Counted from the stretch's first letter, positions 1 to 11,302 are shown. The stretch: 64,000 nucleotides of DNA from Erythrophleum ivorense (GCA_026724425.1 JAIUCV010000090.1:620001-684000), one strand, 5' to 3'. Notes: generated by a model from the letters alone, not told the origin. Made by a program: numbers and translations.

Positions 1-1138
1 ACAAGGAGATGAATGAGAAAATGGACACTTTGTTCAGTGATCTCCATGTCAAAAAGTTGGAAGTCCAAGTTGCTCAAACCGCAGAAGCTGTTAAAAGACA
101 AGAGATGGAGTCCAAGAAATCTTTTTGCAACTTCGCTGCATTAGAGAAGAAATTTGAGGATCCTACCCCTAAATGGAAGCTCTCCCCTCCTAAATATGAT
201 TGCATGATTTGGCCCGAACCAACCTACCCTGAGAGAGAATCCAACCGAGCAAGGAGGAGACGCCTCTTTCCTAAGATCATCCCGAAAGCGGACAACTCCG
301 GGAAGTTCGTAGTTTCATGTTCTATTAATGAAATTGAGCTCACCAATTCTCTTTGTGACACAGGAGCTAATGTCAACATCATGACAAAGAAGATTGCAGA
401 GAAGATAAGCCTCACCAACATCCAACCTTCATCCATCTCCATCAATTATGCCAATTCATTCTCTCAAACCCCTTATGGTTTCAATCCTGACGTGATATTA
501 CGACTTGGGAACTGTTCTATACCTACTGACTTTCAAATAGTGGAAATGAGAGAAAGTAGACATAGACCACTCATCCTTGGCACCCCTTTTCTATCAACTG
601 TTGGAGCCATCTTCGATTTTCCAAATCAAAGGATCTCATTCAACAAGGTGAATAAGGACATGTTTTTCCCTATGTGTTCAACAAAGAAACCATCCGTTGA
701 CATGGTACAAGAGAATAAGTTCATCCCCAAACCTCCAGAAAAAGAAGGAAGAATCACCCCCAGCTCACCTAGCAAGGACCTTGCTCACCAGCCCAAGCAA
801 CTCGCCCTAAAGCGAAAAGTAAGACTACGGCATCACCTAAACCTCCATCCGAAGGATCGATCAAGGATAAGCTCGGGACGGAGACAACAAAGAAGGGAAA
901 GCAGTCTAAGGCCTTTGCAAAAGTTAGGATTATTCTCCAAGAAGAACTGAATGATGAAAGCATGCAAGGTTTCAAGGAAAAGTTTGCCAACACCTTGAAA
1001 CTTTTTCCAATGGCTGAAGTGCCCCGGGACAAGCATGTCGAGATTGTCTACCCCGCCGTGAATCGTCCTCCCGATACAAGCTCAAGGCATGGAGATTTCG
1101 AAGGATCAAAAGTTCCTTTGGTCACTACCTTCTTTTAA
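1..1138 (+). pseudogene. Athila-like gag C-terminus plus aspartic protease, 5'-truncated by window edge and frameshifted
   Basis: This is the end of a gag-protease reading frame of a Ty3/gypsy (Athila-type) retrotransposon. The retropepsin-like domain is visible as LCDTGANVNIM (about 352-384), whose DTG holds the catalytic aspartate, and the later flap and hydrophobic strand motif LILGTPFLSTVGAIFDF (about 571-621). The protease would cleave the element's own polyprotein inside the virus-like particle. The frame runs from position 9 to 950 and then ends early. The homologous copy at 40982-42016 has one more A near position 811, so a 1-bp deletion shifted this copy, and the original frame can be followed to a TAA at 1136-1138. 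No reverse transcriptase, RNase H or integrase follows. Coordinates upstream of 1 are outside the window. Confidence 0.85.
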
Positions 1139-2253
1139 GTCCTAAAAAGCATTACGGTCAAGCTAAAGACCTTTAACAAGTGCTGTATGGGAGGCAACCC
1201 ATTAGGTAACACATTTAAATTTCAGTTTTAAGTTTTAATTTTATTTTGTTTTCTTTGTTTTTATATAGCAGGATAGGATATGATGAATACAACAATATTG
1301 CAAGAAAAGAGTAGAAGCAACACCATGACAAACCATCCGGGTCGACCGAGACCGGTCGAGCAGGGGCTTTAAGGGCTTCGGTCGACCACTCAGCCAAACC
1401 ATCCGGGTCAACCGAGACGATCGACCGGACCAACCCGCGATCGACCCACCCCAAAAACCAAGATAAGCATCTCCTTCCCACTTAAATTAAACCGGTTTTT
1501 AACCAAACCAAACCAATTTTCTAAACCCAAATCGATTTTGAGAAGGATTTTAAGTTGATTTTTGAGATTGAAAACACAACTCTTCATTCTCTTCTCCAAA
1601 GAAAAAGTTTTTTGAACTTCAAAAACCCTAAAACTCCATTGAAGGACCTTCACAAAATTTTCTCAAAATCTTTGTTATCTCTTAAATTTGATTTCGATTT
1701 TTAGCTCTCTCATTCCCAATCTCTCTTTCCAACACAAGGTATGACCTCTAAACCTCAATATCCTTAATTATGAAAAATCGAAATTTATGTGAGTTTCATA
1801 GCCAAATCTTTGCTTAAACTTGAAATTCCTGCTCCTAATAAATTTGATTTAGTTAAGATGTGTGAATATAGGTGGTTTAGAATTTACAAGAGCTCAATTT
1901 TGAAAATTGAATGGTTTTTCACAAAACTTAGTTTTGGGTATTCAACACCCTTGATTCAAGTATGAACTTGGGATAATCATTGCTTAAACACATAGAATAT
2001 CTCTTGGGATTGTGCATTAGAACTTTAATACAGCATGATTAACTTACGAATTTTGAATTTTGAGTTATGTCATAGCATGAACAGTAATTCCGAAAATCAC
2101 TAGGAAATTTAAACCTTGGAAAGATGATTGTTCACTTGTTGGTCTTGTGCAGCGTTGATTTGAATCGAATATACCGCTTATCATCTCTTCCTTTATACAA
2201 TTTTCATAGCACAAACTCATGTCTCTTGGTAAGAATTTGTTCTTGTAGGTACC
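1139..2253 (+). other. Athila internal non-coding region with a putative leader intron before ORF1
   Basis: No protein-coding frame is supported here. Just after the gag-protease stop is the phrase gggaggcaacccat (about 1190), which recurs after the protease in the other copies (near 42069 and 50845) and is a conserved element landmark. Positions 1330-1450 carry CGGTCGACC-type GC-rich repeats like those in the LTRs of the same family. A plausible 5' splice site (aag|gtatgac, GT at 1739) and a 3' splice site (ttgtag, ending at 2248) would define an intron of about 510 nt ending just upstream of the ORF1 start codon. A pyrimidine-rich, leader-like stretch lies at 1705-1738. Confidence 0.55.
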
Positions 2254-3255
2254 ATGGCGAGAACGAAACTAACCGAGGCGACAAGGAAGAAAGAGTCAGC
2301 TTTAGAGCCACCACGAAAACAACTCAAGCTTAAGGCCGACCAGAGCCTAGCAACAAGAGCAACCACATCGAAATCACCCCTCACGACCAAGGAAAAAGGC
2401 AAAGAGATTGAAGAGTATTCAAGTGAAACCGATCATGCGCCTCTTGTCAAGTTTGTTAAGAAGTCTATTCAATACAATGGAGAGTATGGGACGGCAATGG
2501 AAAGAGTCACAATCGAACCTTGTGTGACAATTGATTACCAAACTCTTGATCTCCTCAACATCAAGAGTGATGTCACATGGTACTTAAAGAAGCTAGGATT
2601 GAGCAGACTTTTCAAGATGGAATGCAAGGAGTACACTGAACTTACGAGGGATTTCCTCTCCACCGTCACTCTTGCCTTTCCTAACAACAATGAATACCAG
2701 CCAGCCGGCAATGGGATACTTTTCTTCAAGATTGGTGACCAAAACGGGCGGATCTCCGTCGCCACCCTTTGCACAATATTTGGTTTCGCCAATGAGACTT
2801 CCCATGACTTCAAAGAGAACCACCTCACTCGTGATGATGACTTCTCTAACTTGACCCACTTCGCCGATGGACCCTTTCTCGCATCCCGGTCCAAAGTTTC
2901 ACAAATCACTCATCCGACAATCCGCTATGTGCACCAACTAATCACCACCACTCTACAGTGCAAACCGGAAACCAGTAAAGTCACAACTGAGGAATTCTAC
3001 ATTCTCACATCACCTTTCTTCAGCCACAAGCACAATGCAAACATTGGTATTTTGTTTGCAAAAACCCTTGTCAACGTAAAGCATTTGGCACAATACACAG
3101 ACAACAAGAGAGTTGTTGTGCGTTTTGGGAGACTCATCACAGCAATTGTCAACCATTGCAAGATAGACACCTATAGGTACAAGCCCAGTGAAGACACCGC
3201 CCCTCTAGACCTCCGAGCCCTTCAACATATTCGCTTCCTTAGCGGCTGGACCTAA
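2254..3255 (+). CDS. ATHILA ORF1-like protein (env-position ORF of Athila-type retrotransposon)
   Basis: A 333-codon frame starts at an ATG in a good plant context (accATGGcg). Residues 1-60 are basic and low-complexity and resemble a nuclear-targeting tail. Residues 85-330 form a globular domain with the run YTELTRDFLST, then GILFFKIGDQNGRIS and VATLCTIFGFANE. That order fits the ATHILA ORF-1 family found downstream of pol in Athila elements, whose function is unknown. It lies in the same orientation as the gag-protease frame at 1-1138, about 1.1 kb downstream and without pol between them. Homology continues past the TAA in shifted frames to about 3714, so the original protein was longer. 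Recognition is by layout and motif pattern; I could not run a profile search. Confidence 0.6.
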   Translation: MARTKLTEATRKKESALEPPRKQLKLKADQSLATRATTSKSPLTTKEKGKEIEEYSSETDHAPLVKFVKKSIQYNGEYGTAMERVTIEPCVTIDYQTLDLLNIKSDVTWYLKKLGLSRLFKMECKEYTELTRDFLSTVTLAFPNNNEYQPAGNGILFFKIGDQNGRISVATLCTIFGFANETSHDFKENHLTRDDDFSNLTHFADGPFLASRSKVSQITHPTIRYVHQLITTTLQCKPETSKVTTEEFYILTSPFFSHKHNANIGILFAKTLVNVKHLAQYTDNKRVVVRFGRLITAIVNHCKIDTYRYKPSEDTAPLDLRALQHIRFLSGWT

Positions 3256-3714
3256 CATTCAACCCGATTTTGCTACATGTGCCCCATCGGATCCTCTAAA
3301 ACCGCACTTGTGCAGCTACCTTTTGATGACCTTCCTCCTCTCAGCTCTGGCGTTGTCACATTCTCACCACCACCGGAGGAATACTTCATTGAAACCCCTG
3401 AGACACCCACCTTCCAAATACATCAATACTATGCTCAACAGAAGACCATCAAGGCAAGGCGTCACACCCGCAACCGCCACTCCCTAACCGCCGGACAGCT
3501 GCCAACAAGGCATTAGACCGCCTTGGCTACCTGGAGCAGACCGTCCAGTCTCAATCCCGCTTCATCTCACGCCTCATCCGTGTTGTTCGCCACATCGCTC
3601 CCGATCGTCTTTTCCGCCCTTCCACATCAGCATATGAGTCGGACCTTCGGAAATTCTCGCTCACCTCTGAACTCGCCTCTGATAAAGTTTCACCAAGTAT
3701 AACCAAAGCTCTTA
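3256..3714 (+). pseudogene. Frameshifted C-terminal part of the ATHILA ORF1-like gene
   Basis: After the stop at 3253-3255, coding-like sequence continues in another frame (3277-3516), including a proline-rich stretch around VVTFSPPPEEYF. It shifts again near 3505 to a helical, Leu/Arg-rich segment containing LGYLEQTVQSQSRFISRLIR. The pattern of a proline-rich linker followed by a helical tail fits the C-terminal half of ATHILA ORF1 proteins. At least two indels are needed to explain the frames, so the gene is broken. Near 3700 the sequence passes into a different gag fragment, which marks a rearrangement junction. Confidence 0.5.
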
Positions 3715-4526
3715 CCCTCACCACAACCAATCTTATGAAGAAGAAGATGATGCCTCTTTACCACCGGAGTCCATCAATGGCGACCTGATCAAGTATGTAG
3801 TAAGAGATCCTTTCCATGACTTCATATCGGAGTGTGCTCAAGAACATGTTGAGAATTTCGAAAATCTCTGTGATTACTATGGTTTGGGAGAGAACCCAAA
3901 GAAGATCAGCTTGTTCCAAACATCCCTAGCTGGCCGAGCTCAAGAGTGGGTTAGATTTTCTGCCCAACATGATTTCAAGACATGGAGAAGATACAAAGAA
4001 GCCTTCCTCAACAAGTTTGCCCATGGACAACCCTATGTGCCGCTACTCAAACCCTACCACCCGCCCTATAGAAACCACCAACCTCCACCGCACATTGAGC
4101 AGCTACCCCAAGCCACAGAAGGATTACCCCACAACCCACACCTAACCAAGCTTGAAGAGATGCTACAAGAGTACCTTGACTATCAAGTCACAAGTACAAG
4201 AGAGATGGAGAAGAAGATCGAATATGTTCAGCTCACCCTTGGAGAAAAGATGGATGTTCTTTTTAACCAAGTTATCAAGCTTGACAAAGATATCAAGCAA
4301 CTCAAGGAAGACCATGATCGATCACTCAACCTTGTCAAGCTAGATGTTGCTGCGAAACACCATGAGTTACTCAACAAGAGCATTGATGCCCGTAGCTTCA
4401 ATGATGACAATTGCAAACATCTTGGAATCATCTATAACCGGCTGTCAGTTGTAGAAGAATCTCTTTTCTCTAAGAACAAGAGAGAAAGAAGCCCCATACC
4501 CAAACCACCTTCATTCCCTTGCAATG
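3715..4526 (+). pseudogene. gag fragment of a second Athila-type family
   Basis: The reading frame from about 3720 includes FHDFISECAQEHVENFENLC and then, from 3884, GENPKKISLFQTSLAGRAQEW. This is the helical capsid-like core of plant Ty3/gypsy gag proteins, with the conserved pattern of a short hydrophobic helix, then a residue string ending in EW. A coiled-coil segment follows (about 4150-4480), with repeated EKKIEYVQLTLGEKM-like heptads. The start is missing because the fragment abuts the ORF1 tail, and the end is cut at an LTR piece near 4527. The frame 3884-4570 runs into that LTR, so its last residues are not gag. Confidence 0.65.
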
Positions 4527-4778
4527 TCATCCCGAGATTATCCTATTGCTTAGCGCTTTCCATCCATTGATTTACAACTTTATTTGCTTTGTTTACTTGC
4601 TTTCTTTACTTGCTTTCAACGTGACAACAACCAAACTCATATTGCTTTCCTAGCTAAATCTCGATCTCATACCTTGTAGTGCACTAACTGGTCCTTGTGT
4701 TCGATATACCCGTTGCTACTCTCGATCTGTGCACTTGCAGAAAAGGGGTAGAAATTGGGAAAAGTTTAATCCCCATCA
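4527..4778 (+). mobile_element. 3' end fragment of an Athila-type LTR
   Basis: This stretch matches 44652-44841 closely from tcatcccgagattatcc onward and continues to a terminal CCCCATCA at 4771-4778. It ends in CA, as LTRs do. The phrase ctaactggtccttgtgttcgata is shared with the other Athila LTRs in the window. The 5' part of the LTR is missing. Confidence 0.65.
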
Positions 4779-5039
4779 CCCACCCGTCTCTTCTAAAGAC
4801 CCACCCGTCTCTAGACTTGTGCCGAGTAATAATCTGAAACGCGTATAACACATCCGACTAGAAATACCTCACGACCAAAACTGGTTAACATACTTGTAAC
4901 CTCCGAAACACAACCAAAATATGAGGCAACCCCATCTCATATAGCTCCAAAAATGTATATCGTACCACCAACGAAAATACATATCCACAAAACACCAAAC
5001 ACCTCAAACCAACACTAGAAAAACAAACCGGCTGGAGAT

Positions 5040-5260
5040 ACCCACGATCTCCCCACCTCAAACTCGAACTCTCGTTTCCGCCTAATAGCGTAACTTTCCT
5101 GCATATCCTGAGCTTCCTTCTTGTTCAGCCTCAAACACGGACCTTCTCCGTCGTTTCCTGAACAAAAGTAGCTCCATAAATGCTGCGCTCCCCGACTTGG
5201 GTCCAGCATACAGGCATCCTACATGGCCTCCCATGCAAGCCTAACCATCTCTCTTAGCTA
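5040..5260 (-). pseudogene. Integrase C-terminal fragment of chromovirus copy E'
   Basis: The minus strand contains MLDPSRGAQHLWSYFCSGND, which in shifted frames corresponds to the integrase segment CWTQVGERSMFGATFVQET seen intact near 45820. It is followed by RKREFEFEVG, the remnant of the basic region before the integrase C-terminal domain. Several indels disrupt the frame. The catalytic DDE residues are absent because the core domain is deleted. Confidence 0.65.
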
Positions 5261-5599
5261 GAATAACTCTCAGTCGACTCAACCCATGCCACCAAATGCT
5301 CTAACACGGCCGTAACAAGCCGAAATTCCTCCACCGGCCACCTTGGTCAAAACCCGAAAGTTCAACAGCGCTGCTCCGGATGCCGATACACTTGGCACGC
5401 TCCGGAGTAAAGAAACATTTAAATGTTCCCAAGTCAAACACCTCTGAAACTCAACACCGCCCACTAACAAGGTTCTTACACAATTCCACTACTGTGCAGA
5501 AAAAAATCCTAAACTCTATCACAGTAAAATGAAAGAAACAGACAACACCAAAATTCTACCACTAAGAATTTACAAAGTCTGAGTCACAGATTTTACCTG

Positions 5600-6960
5600 T
5601 GATCTGGCCTGACTGACTCGTCTGGCCCAACTCTGCCGACTACGAGTACACACGCGCCACTCCTCCAGTCTGATCCAACGACTGCAACGCTACGATCTGG
5701 GCCGCTGACTGAATCGCCAATGGATGAACCGCCGCCACTGAAATCAGCTGCAACTTGGGACACATCGGCCTGATATGCCCCAGCTCTCTACAGTAAAAAC
5801 ACACCGTAGCATCCCTGGATACCTCCCTCTTGGACAACTAGCAACTCTATGCTCCATGCTCCCGCAACCATAGCAACCACCCTTGCTGCCCAAGCTACTA
5901 ACAGACATCTCGTCTGCTCTCCTCTTCTGGCCTTGCGCTGGCTTGTCGCCCCTGCCAGAGCTAGACTCAAAACTCCTGCGCTGCTGCTGCTGCTGCTGGC
6001 TTCTCTACTGGGTAGCAGGAGCAACTGCAGATGGCACCGCTACTGGACCAACCTGCTCACAAAGGTCCTCCTCAATGGAAGCCGTCAGCTCCACCAACTC
6101 TGCTCTTGTGGTGTCCATACCACCTCTGCACTTGAGTCATGATGCTCGACCGAAGACCCTGTAGGAACCTCGACATCAGACTCCGCTTGCCCTCAAAATC
6201 GAAACCAGTATACGCCATGAGTCTACCGAACTCAGCGTCATACTCCCGCACTGACCTCTCTCCCTGAGTCAATGCCATGAACCTCATCTGGAATCTGACT
6301 TGAGCCTCCTGAGGAAAATACTTGGCATTGAACTCTGCTTGGAATTCGCCCCAAGTCCACACTGCCCTCCGAGTCACAACAGATCTCAACCTTAAATGCG
6401 CGTCTCCACTAAGGTAATGCACCGCTAGCTCAACCCGATACTCCTCTGGACACCTGACTGAACCAAAATTCCGCACCAATCTATGCCGCCACTCGTCGGC
6501 CTGCTCGGGCTCACCTCTGCCCTCAAAGAATGGTGTCCCAATCCTCTGCATCTCTCTCATCATTTCTAGATAAGGCGGATGCCCTACAACCACCCCAGCC
6601 CCATGCTGCCCAACGAAACCTGCAGCCTCATGCTGCCCAACAAAACCAGCACCCAACTGTGCTCCGGCTACTGGAGGTGCACCCGGAGCCTGCTGTGGAA
6701 CCGCCTGCGGAAGACGTGCCAAAAGATGCGTCAGTAGCCCCACTATCAAGTCCCCCTGAGCTGGAGCCGCGCCCCCAACCTGAGCCGCCCCAACTCCTGC
6801 GCCACCACCGGTACCTAAACTAGCCACACCCGCCACTGACTGGGTCACTGACGCAGTCGCCACACTAGACACTGCACTCTCCGCTGAAGCCTCTGGTAAA
6901 CCACGCCCACGACCACAACCTCCACGCTCCGCAGCTCGGCCACCACGGCCAACTGCTCTA
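5600..6960 (-). pseudogene. Chromovirus gag with Retrotrans_gag core and CCHC zinc knuckle, copy E'
   Basis: The gag protein forms the particle and binds RNA. The core is 6872-6072, containing GTPFFEGRGEPEQADEW, VELAVHYLSGDAHLRLRSV and YFPQEAQVRFQMRFMALTQG, all typical of the Retrotrans_gag domain. The usual tryptophan pair in the DAHLWW motif is changed to LR here. A CCHC knuckle (CFYCRELGHIRPMCP) lies in 5837-5640. The alanine, glycine and arginine-rich N-terminus extends to about 6960. Frameshifts near 6150 and 5850 split it, so it is not functional. Confidence 0.8.
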
Positions 6961-6984
6961 CCCCCCCACGGGCTCTACCCCCCC

Positions 6985-7130
6985 ACGGGTTTTTCCCAGA
7001 TTTTTTGGGTTTTTTCGGATTATTTAAAGTTTTTTGGTTTTTTCGGGTTTTGGGTTTTTGGGATTAGAGATTCGGATTCGGTACGGGTTTTTCGGTTTGG
7101 GTTCGGATTCGGATTCGGGTTTCGGGTGAA
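6985..7130. repeat. Low-complexity tandem TTCGG/TTTTCGG repeat
   Basis: The stretch repeats short words such as ttttcggattatt, ggttttttcggg and ggattcggattcgg. It separates the chromovirus derivative on its left from an unrelated stretch on its right. No coding frame is supported. Confidence 0.7.
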
Positions 7131-7566
7131 AGTCCTAAGCCTACCTATCCCATTAGTTTTATTTTATCCATAGAGTGAATTAGCAAATTGAGCACTTTTC
7201 TAGTTTTTAATTGGCAAAATAGGCAAATTGGTGAGAGAAACATATTTTAAATAGTTGGGCCCTTGTGTCTTAGAGAGATAGAGATATAAAATAGAGTTGG
7301 TTGGAGAGAGAATGGAAAATAAAGAAAAATTGTTGGAATTGATGCACTTAGGTCGAATGTCGATGTTGAGTATGATATAGATTGCAAGGTGGTGTCAGTG
7401 TAATTATGTTACTTGATAGAAGATATTTTGGCTGAAAAGTATGAAAACGGTACCCAACCAACTGAACTGGTCAACAATCACGATTACAGAATTTTCTTGT
7501 CTCTGCACAAGGCTGACAAGTCTCTGAACTTTTTGTGACATTCAGAAGGATGGTGGGGGACGAGCT
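7131..7566 (+). other. Unidentified internal retroelement end with polypurine tract
   Basis: No convincing protein could be read here. A purine-rich tract (ggatggtgggggacgag, about 7549-7565) directly precedes a TGTAACACCCC start, the usual polypurine-tract to LTR transition. This is therefore probably the 3' internal end of a plus-strand retrotransposon. Confidence 0.4.
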
Positions 7567-8763
7567 TGTAACACCCCTGATGCATGATAGACATAGCCAC
7601 CTTGATCGAGTGTCACAGTATGTCGAAGAACAGATCAATGCCGAAGTCAGTCCATTTCCAATAACCGACCCTCTCGACTAAGGCCTAAGGCTTGCCAACC
7701 CGTTTCTTAGCGGAGAGTTATGTTAGTCTGGACTAGACTAAATATCTTGAAAATCACAAGTTTTATAATAATGAAAATACTTTGATACATAATAAAAGAG
7801 TTTTACATGCTTTGGCCAATGCTCAGAAAATACAAATATTACATCCAGATATCGAGTCTTAAAAAAACGTCGCAATAAAACCATAAAATCTTACAGAGGT
7901 TTTACAAATAGCACTTCCAAATCTACTCCGGCCACCTATCGTCCAAGCTCCACTACAGCACGTCTAAGGTCATCTGTAAGACAAATAAGCATCATGAGTA
8001 ATCTATGATTACTCAATGAGTCTAGGAAAACCCTCTATACAACAAAGATAAAAACCAACCCAACCCCCAAACAATCAACAATCATCAACAACAGCAATAC
8101 AATCAAAGTAATGCACCAGCGGAAGCTAAATAAATAAACACAAGAGACAATGCTTCGGTAGCATCTCTCTCCACGCCGTGCCTTAGACCGATATCTCTCA
8201 TACCGTCAAACCTGCACAAAGAAAAAGGGGTGATTCCGAAGAGCCAAAGGTTACTACGGCGTAGATAACCATAAACTACACTACAAGGCAATATATCTCC
8301 TCCCGAGCATATCTTCCTTCCTAAGAGGTTTCTACTAAGAACACCTCGACACGTCTACACCTAGACCTTAAGGTTTCTATCACACAAGACAACCTCGACA
8401 CTCTACTCTTAGAGCTACGGGTTTCCATCACACAGGACAACCCAACACACACACTACTCCCGAGCCGACGCTCGGGCCTAGAGGTCTCTATGGTTTAACA
8501 CGGTCTACACTCCCCTCGCACCCCAGCGCCTAGCAAACATAGTCACACTAGACCTGAACTGCCCCGGAGTTAACCCCGACACTCTAAACACAGCCATGTT
8601 AACCAAAACTAACCCTATCCCCGCGGATGCAGCCAATTAGTCCACCTCGCCCCTTCCGCTGCGGCGGAAGCGCAACCCGGCTTTTCTATCACACCGTCGT
8701 GTGAAACTCGGCCTAAGCTGCAATCCCGTCCCTCCGATTTCATTTATCCACCACTGGGATAGG
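7567..8763 (+). mobile_element. LTR fragment of another gypsy-type element
   Basis: It begins TGTAACACCCCTG after a polypurine tract. It contains a near-inverted AT-rich word (atgagtaatctatgattactcaatgag, about 8003-8029), similar in style to the LTRs of the chromoviruses in this window. It stops exactly where the TGATATACC start of the Athila LTR begins at 8764, so that insertion probably cut it. Orientation is judged only from the polypurine tract and the TGTAAC start. Nothing in it supports a gene. Confidence 0.45.
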
Positions 8764-10543
8764 TGATATACCTCTATTTTGTACGCTTTTCATACGGTTT
8801 TACTATGATTTTTTTGAAGGTTTTCAAAGGCTTTTTGATCTAAAAAGGTAGTTTTTGTGGATTTATAGTACTAAGAGTCTAAACGGGTCGAAAGATGCAT
8901 TTTGGAGCGAAACCACAGGATTTGGACTTTATACCGCTCCGCAACACAGCATCTACTTTGAAGGAGCCTTAAAAATATTCTACTCAATGGATTTCACCAA
9001 AGACAGTTCTCCACGATGCCTACGTTAGTTAGCTTTGCAATGCAATTGGAATCATGCACTTTGGCCGAGTAGAATTGGAGATATGACGATTATAGTGAAG
9101 ATATATGCGAAAGAGCTTTATCGGACTGCATCAGTGCATCAAACGGGAAGCAAAGGCATGGACTCTTAAACTGAACGGATTTCAATGAAACTCGGCACCA
9201 AGATATCCAGATTAGTTAGTGTTCCAATGCAGTTGGAATTATGCAATTTGGACGAGCAGTGTAGAAGATATCACGTTTTAACTGAAGACTGGTCCAGACG
9301 AGCCAGAACCGGACACATCACTATCCCGCGTCCCGGTTGGACAGGAGCTTTAAGGCCCTCGTCCGACCCGGCCTTCCTTCACCCCATCCACGTCCCGCTT
9401 GACCGCGCCCGGTCGGACAGGAGCTTTAAGGCCCTCGTCTGACCCGACTTCTCTTCACCACTCGATACGCGCTCGACCGTCCTGCTTGACCGCCCCGACG
9501 TCCCGACCGACCGCTCAACCGTGCCGCTCGACCGACCGTCGCCCCGATCGACCCGAATCGGCTGACAAAGGCCCATCTTTCCTGATTCCGCGATTTTCTC
9601 GGCCCATTTACCTAATCTCGACCCCATGAAGACCTAGGACTATAAATACACCTTTTTAGCCTATCTAGAGAAGAGAGCCGCATATTGTATCACGTTTTAC
9701 ACATCTACTTTTGTTCTTAGAGATTTCAAGGAGAGGATCTCTCCTCCTCACTACAATTTGGAGAAGATTTCTAAACCTTCTATCTTATACTATGTTTTCT
9801 CCATCCCTTTGTGCTGTTACTTTGATCATGTCTGAGTAATTTACTTGTTAGGTTGCTAGGGTTACTAATTCAATGAGTTGTATGCTTGATCTATGATTTC
9901 GATGAACTGTTAGGGATAACTTTAGAGTCTTTGTCTCGTTTTGCGCTCTTGCTAACGCTGATATCTTTACCGCGCATCTAGCAATCCGATCCTAGGTTGA
10001 TTTGAGCCACGAAAGTGTTGTATCATTCGCCGGACCTATTCTTTGACAAGCTAGGTTTCTTAGACTGCGAAAGTTGATTTACTAAGCCTAGTGAACTGTA
10101 TCTGAACTTGCTCGATTTAATGCTTGATTAACTATCTAAGGACATTCCAAAAGTTTAGCGATTAGATAAGTTATCATAGGAGTCGGAGCCACGACAGTGG
10201 AAAGACTTAATTTCGTGTGTTGTGTTCTAGACGGATCTATCATCCCATCATCCCTAAAACGATTTATATCTATCATCGAAGTTGATCACTGCTTGCTTCT
10301 CTGCGAATTAGCCCCTAAAGACCTAACGCTTTTCCATTATTGCTTTACAACCTCACGATCCCTAGTTTTCTTATTTAGTTATTAGTTCACCAATCAAACA
10401 TCCATACTTTGTTCTAGCTTGATCCGAAATCCATAGTTTCAAAGTGTATTCATTCTAGCCAGTCCTTGTGTTCGATAACCCGTACTTCTGCGATATGTGC
10501 GCTTGCAGGATTTTAAAAGTGGGTAAAACCTGACCACCCATCA
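8764..10543 (+). mobile_element. 5' LTR of the plus-strand Athila element (element G)
   Basis: The LTR starts TGATATACCTC and ends CCACCCATCA, giving 1780 bp. It is followed after six bases by a tRNA-Asp primer binding site. It is homologous, in reverse orientation, to 47644-49372 and to 53655-55138 plus 60928-61157. A TATA box (ctataaataca, about 9640-9650) precedes a stretch identical in kind to the transcribed leaders of the other copies. GC-rich CGGTCGACC-type repeats occupy about 9300-9560. The 5-bp target duplication could not be confirmed because the 3' end of this element is lost. Confidence 0.85.
9641..9648 (+). promoter_or_regulatory. TATA box of Athila LTR promoter
   Basis: TATAAATA lies in the second half of the LTR, upstream of the expected U3/R boundary. 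The same word occurs at the equivalent place, on the minus strand, in the other LTR copies (near 48550 and 54560). RNA polymerase II would start the genomic RNA a few tens of bases downstream. Confidence 0.55.
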
Positions 10544-10549
10544 AGTTTT

Positions 10550-10567
10550 TGGCGCCGTTGCCGGGGA
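10550..10567 (+). promoter_or_regulatory. Primer binding site, complementary to tRNA-Asp
   Basis: TGGCGCCGTTGCCGGGGA is complementary to the 3' end of plant tRNA-Asp(GUC) including CCA. It lies six bases downstream of the LTR end. It primes minus-strand cDNA synthesis and is the usual primer type of Athila-group elements. Confidence 0.9.
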
Positions 10568-10705
10568 CTGCAGCAGTACCTTTGAATCTCGATTAGGATA
10601 TAGTCTAGGATTTTCTTGTTTTCTTACTTTTTCGTTTTTGTTTTTTGGTTTTCTTAGTTAATCTTATATTTCCTTGGTTTTCCCTTTTCTTATTTTTTCA
10701 GGTGC

Positions 10706-10778
10706 ATGACTAGACAGTCTAATAGAGACAATCTAGTTGAACCAGTTACTGAAATCTACAGACTTGAGAAATCACTTA
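10706..10778 (+). pseudogene. gag start of element G, cut by the Harbinger insertion
   Basis: The ATG at 10706 opens MTRQSNRDNLVEP, the same N-terminus as the minus-strand copy starting at 53493. The frame is interrupted after 10778 by the Harbinger element and resumes at 39567. The final TTA is one copy of the target site duplication. Confidence 0.85.
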
Positions 10779-10978
10779 GGGGGGTGTATTGGAATGAGGA
10801 TTTTAAAGATTTTAGGTGATTTGAGGTGATTTTATATTTTAAGTGGTTTTAAGAGATTTTATGAGATTTTGGTGGGATTTAAAAGAGATTTTGGGATTTA
10901 AGAGAGATTTTAGAGAGATTCTAAAGGGGATTTTGGGTGATTTTCGTGGTATTGTAAATGACTTTCGAGTGATTTATC

Positions 10979-11170
10979 GTTAAATAAAAAAACCAATGCA
11001 ATCGAATAGCATCAAAAGAGAGATAAACACAGAGATAAATAAAAAAACCTGCAATCGAATAGCAACAAAAGAGAGATAAACACAGAGATAAATAAAAAAA
11101 ACCTGCAATTGAATAGCAACAAAAGAGAGATAAACACAAAGATAAATAAAAAAACCTGCAACTGAATAGC
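10979..11170. repeat. Tandem repeat in the Harbinger 3' end, about 59 bp by 3 copies
   Basis: Units of the form gagagataaacacagagataaataaaaaaacctgcaatcgaatagcaacaaaa repeat three times or more with few changes. They lie downstream of the transposase stop. No gene is supported here. Confidence 0.75.
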
Positions 11171-11302
11171 AACAGAGGAGAGATAACAGAGGAGGTTAAG
11201 GCAAAATCTTTCTTAAGAGAAAACAACGAGCAAAAAAAAAAATAAAGACCCAAAAAGAGAAAACAATCTAAAGATAAGACAAAGTAAAACAGTGTGGTTC
11301 CA

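Larger units (their letters stand above)
4779..6984 (-). mobile_element. Internal part of a non-autonomous chromovirus (Tekay/Del-like), copy E'
   Basis: In element orientation (right to left) this holds a gag start, the gag core, zinc knuckle, a long deletion, a short integrase piece and a 3' non-coding tail with repeats of the type gacccacccgtctc. It follows the same order, with the same missing pol, as the complete copy at 30576-35913, so both derive from one deleted ancestor. No LTR is attached at either side. The right end stops in low-complexity DNA near 6984. Confidence 0.75.

Noticed and set aside
10550..10567. tRNA-Asp or tRNA-Met gene at primer sites (also 34591-34602 and 53631-53648)
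   Set aside because: Only the last 12-18 bases match, there is no cloverleaf, and the position next to an LTR marks primer binding sites.
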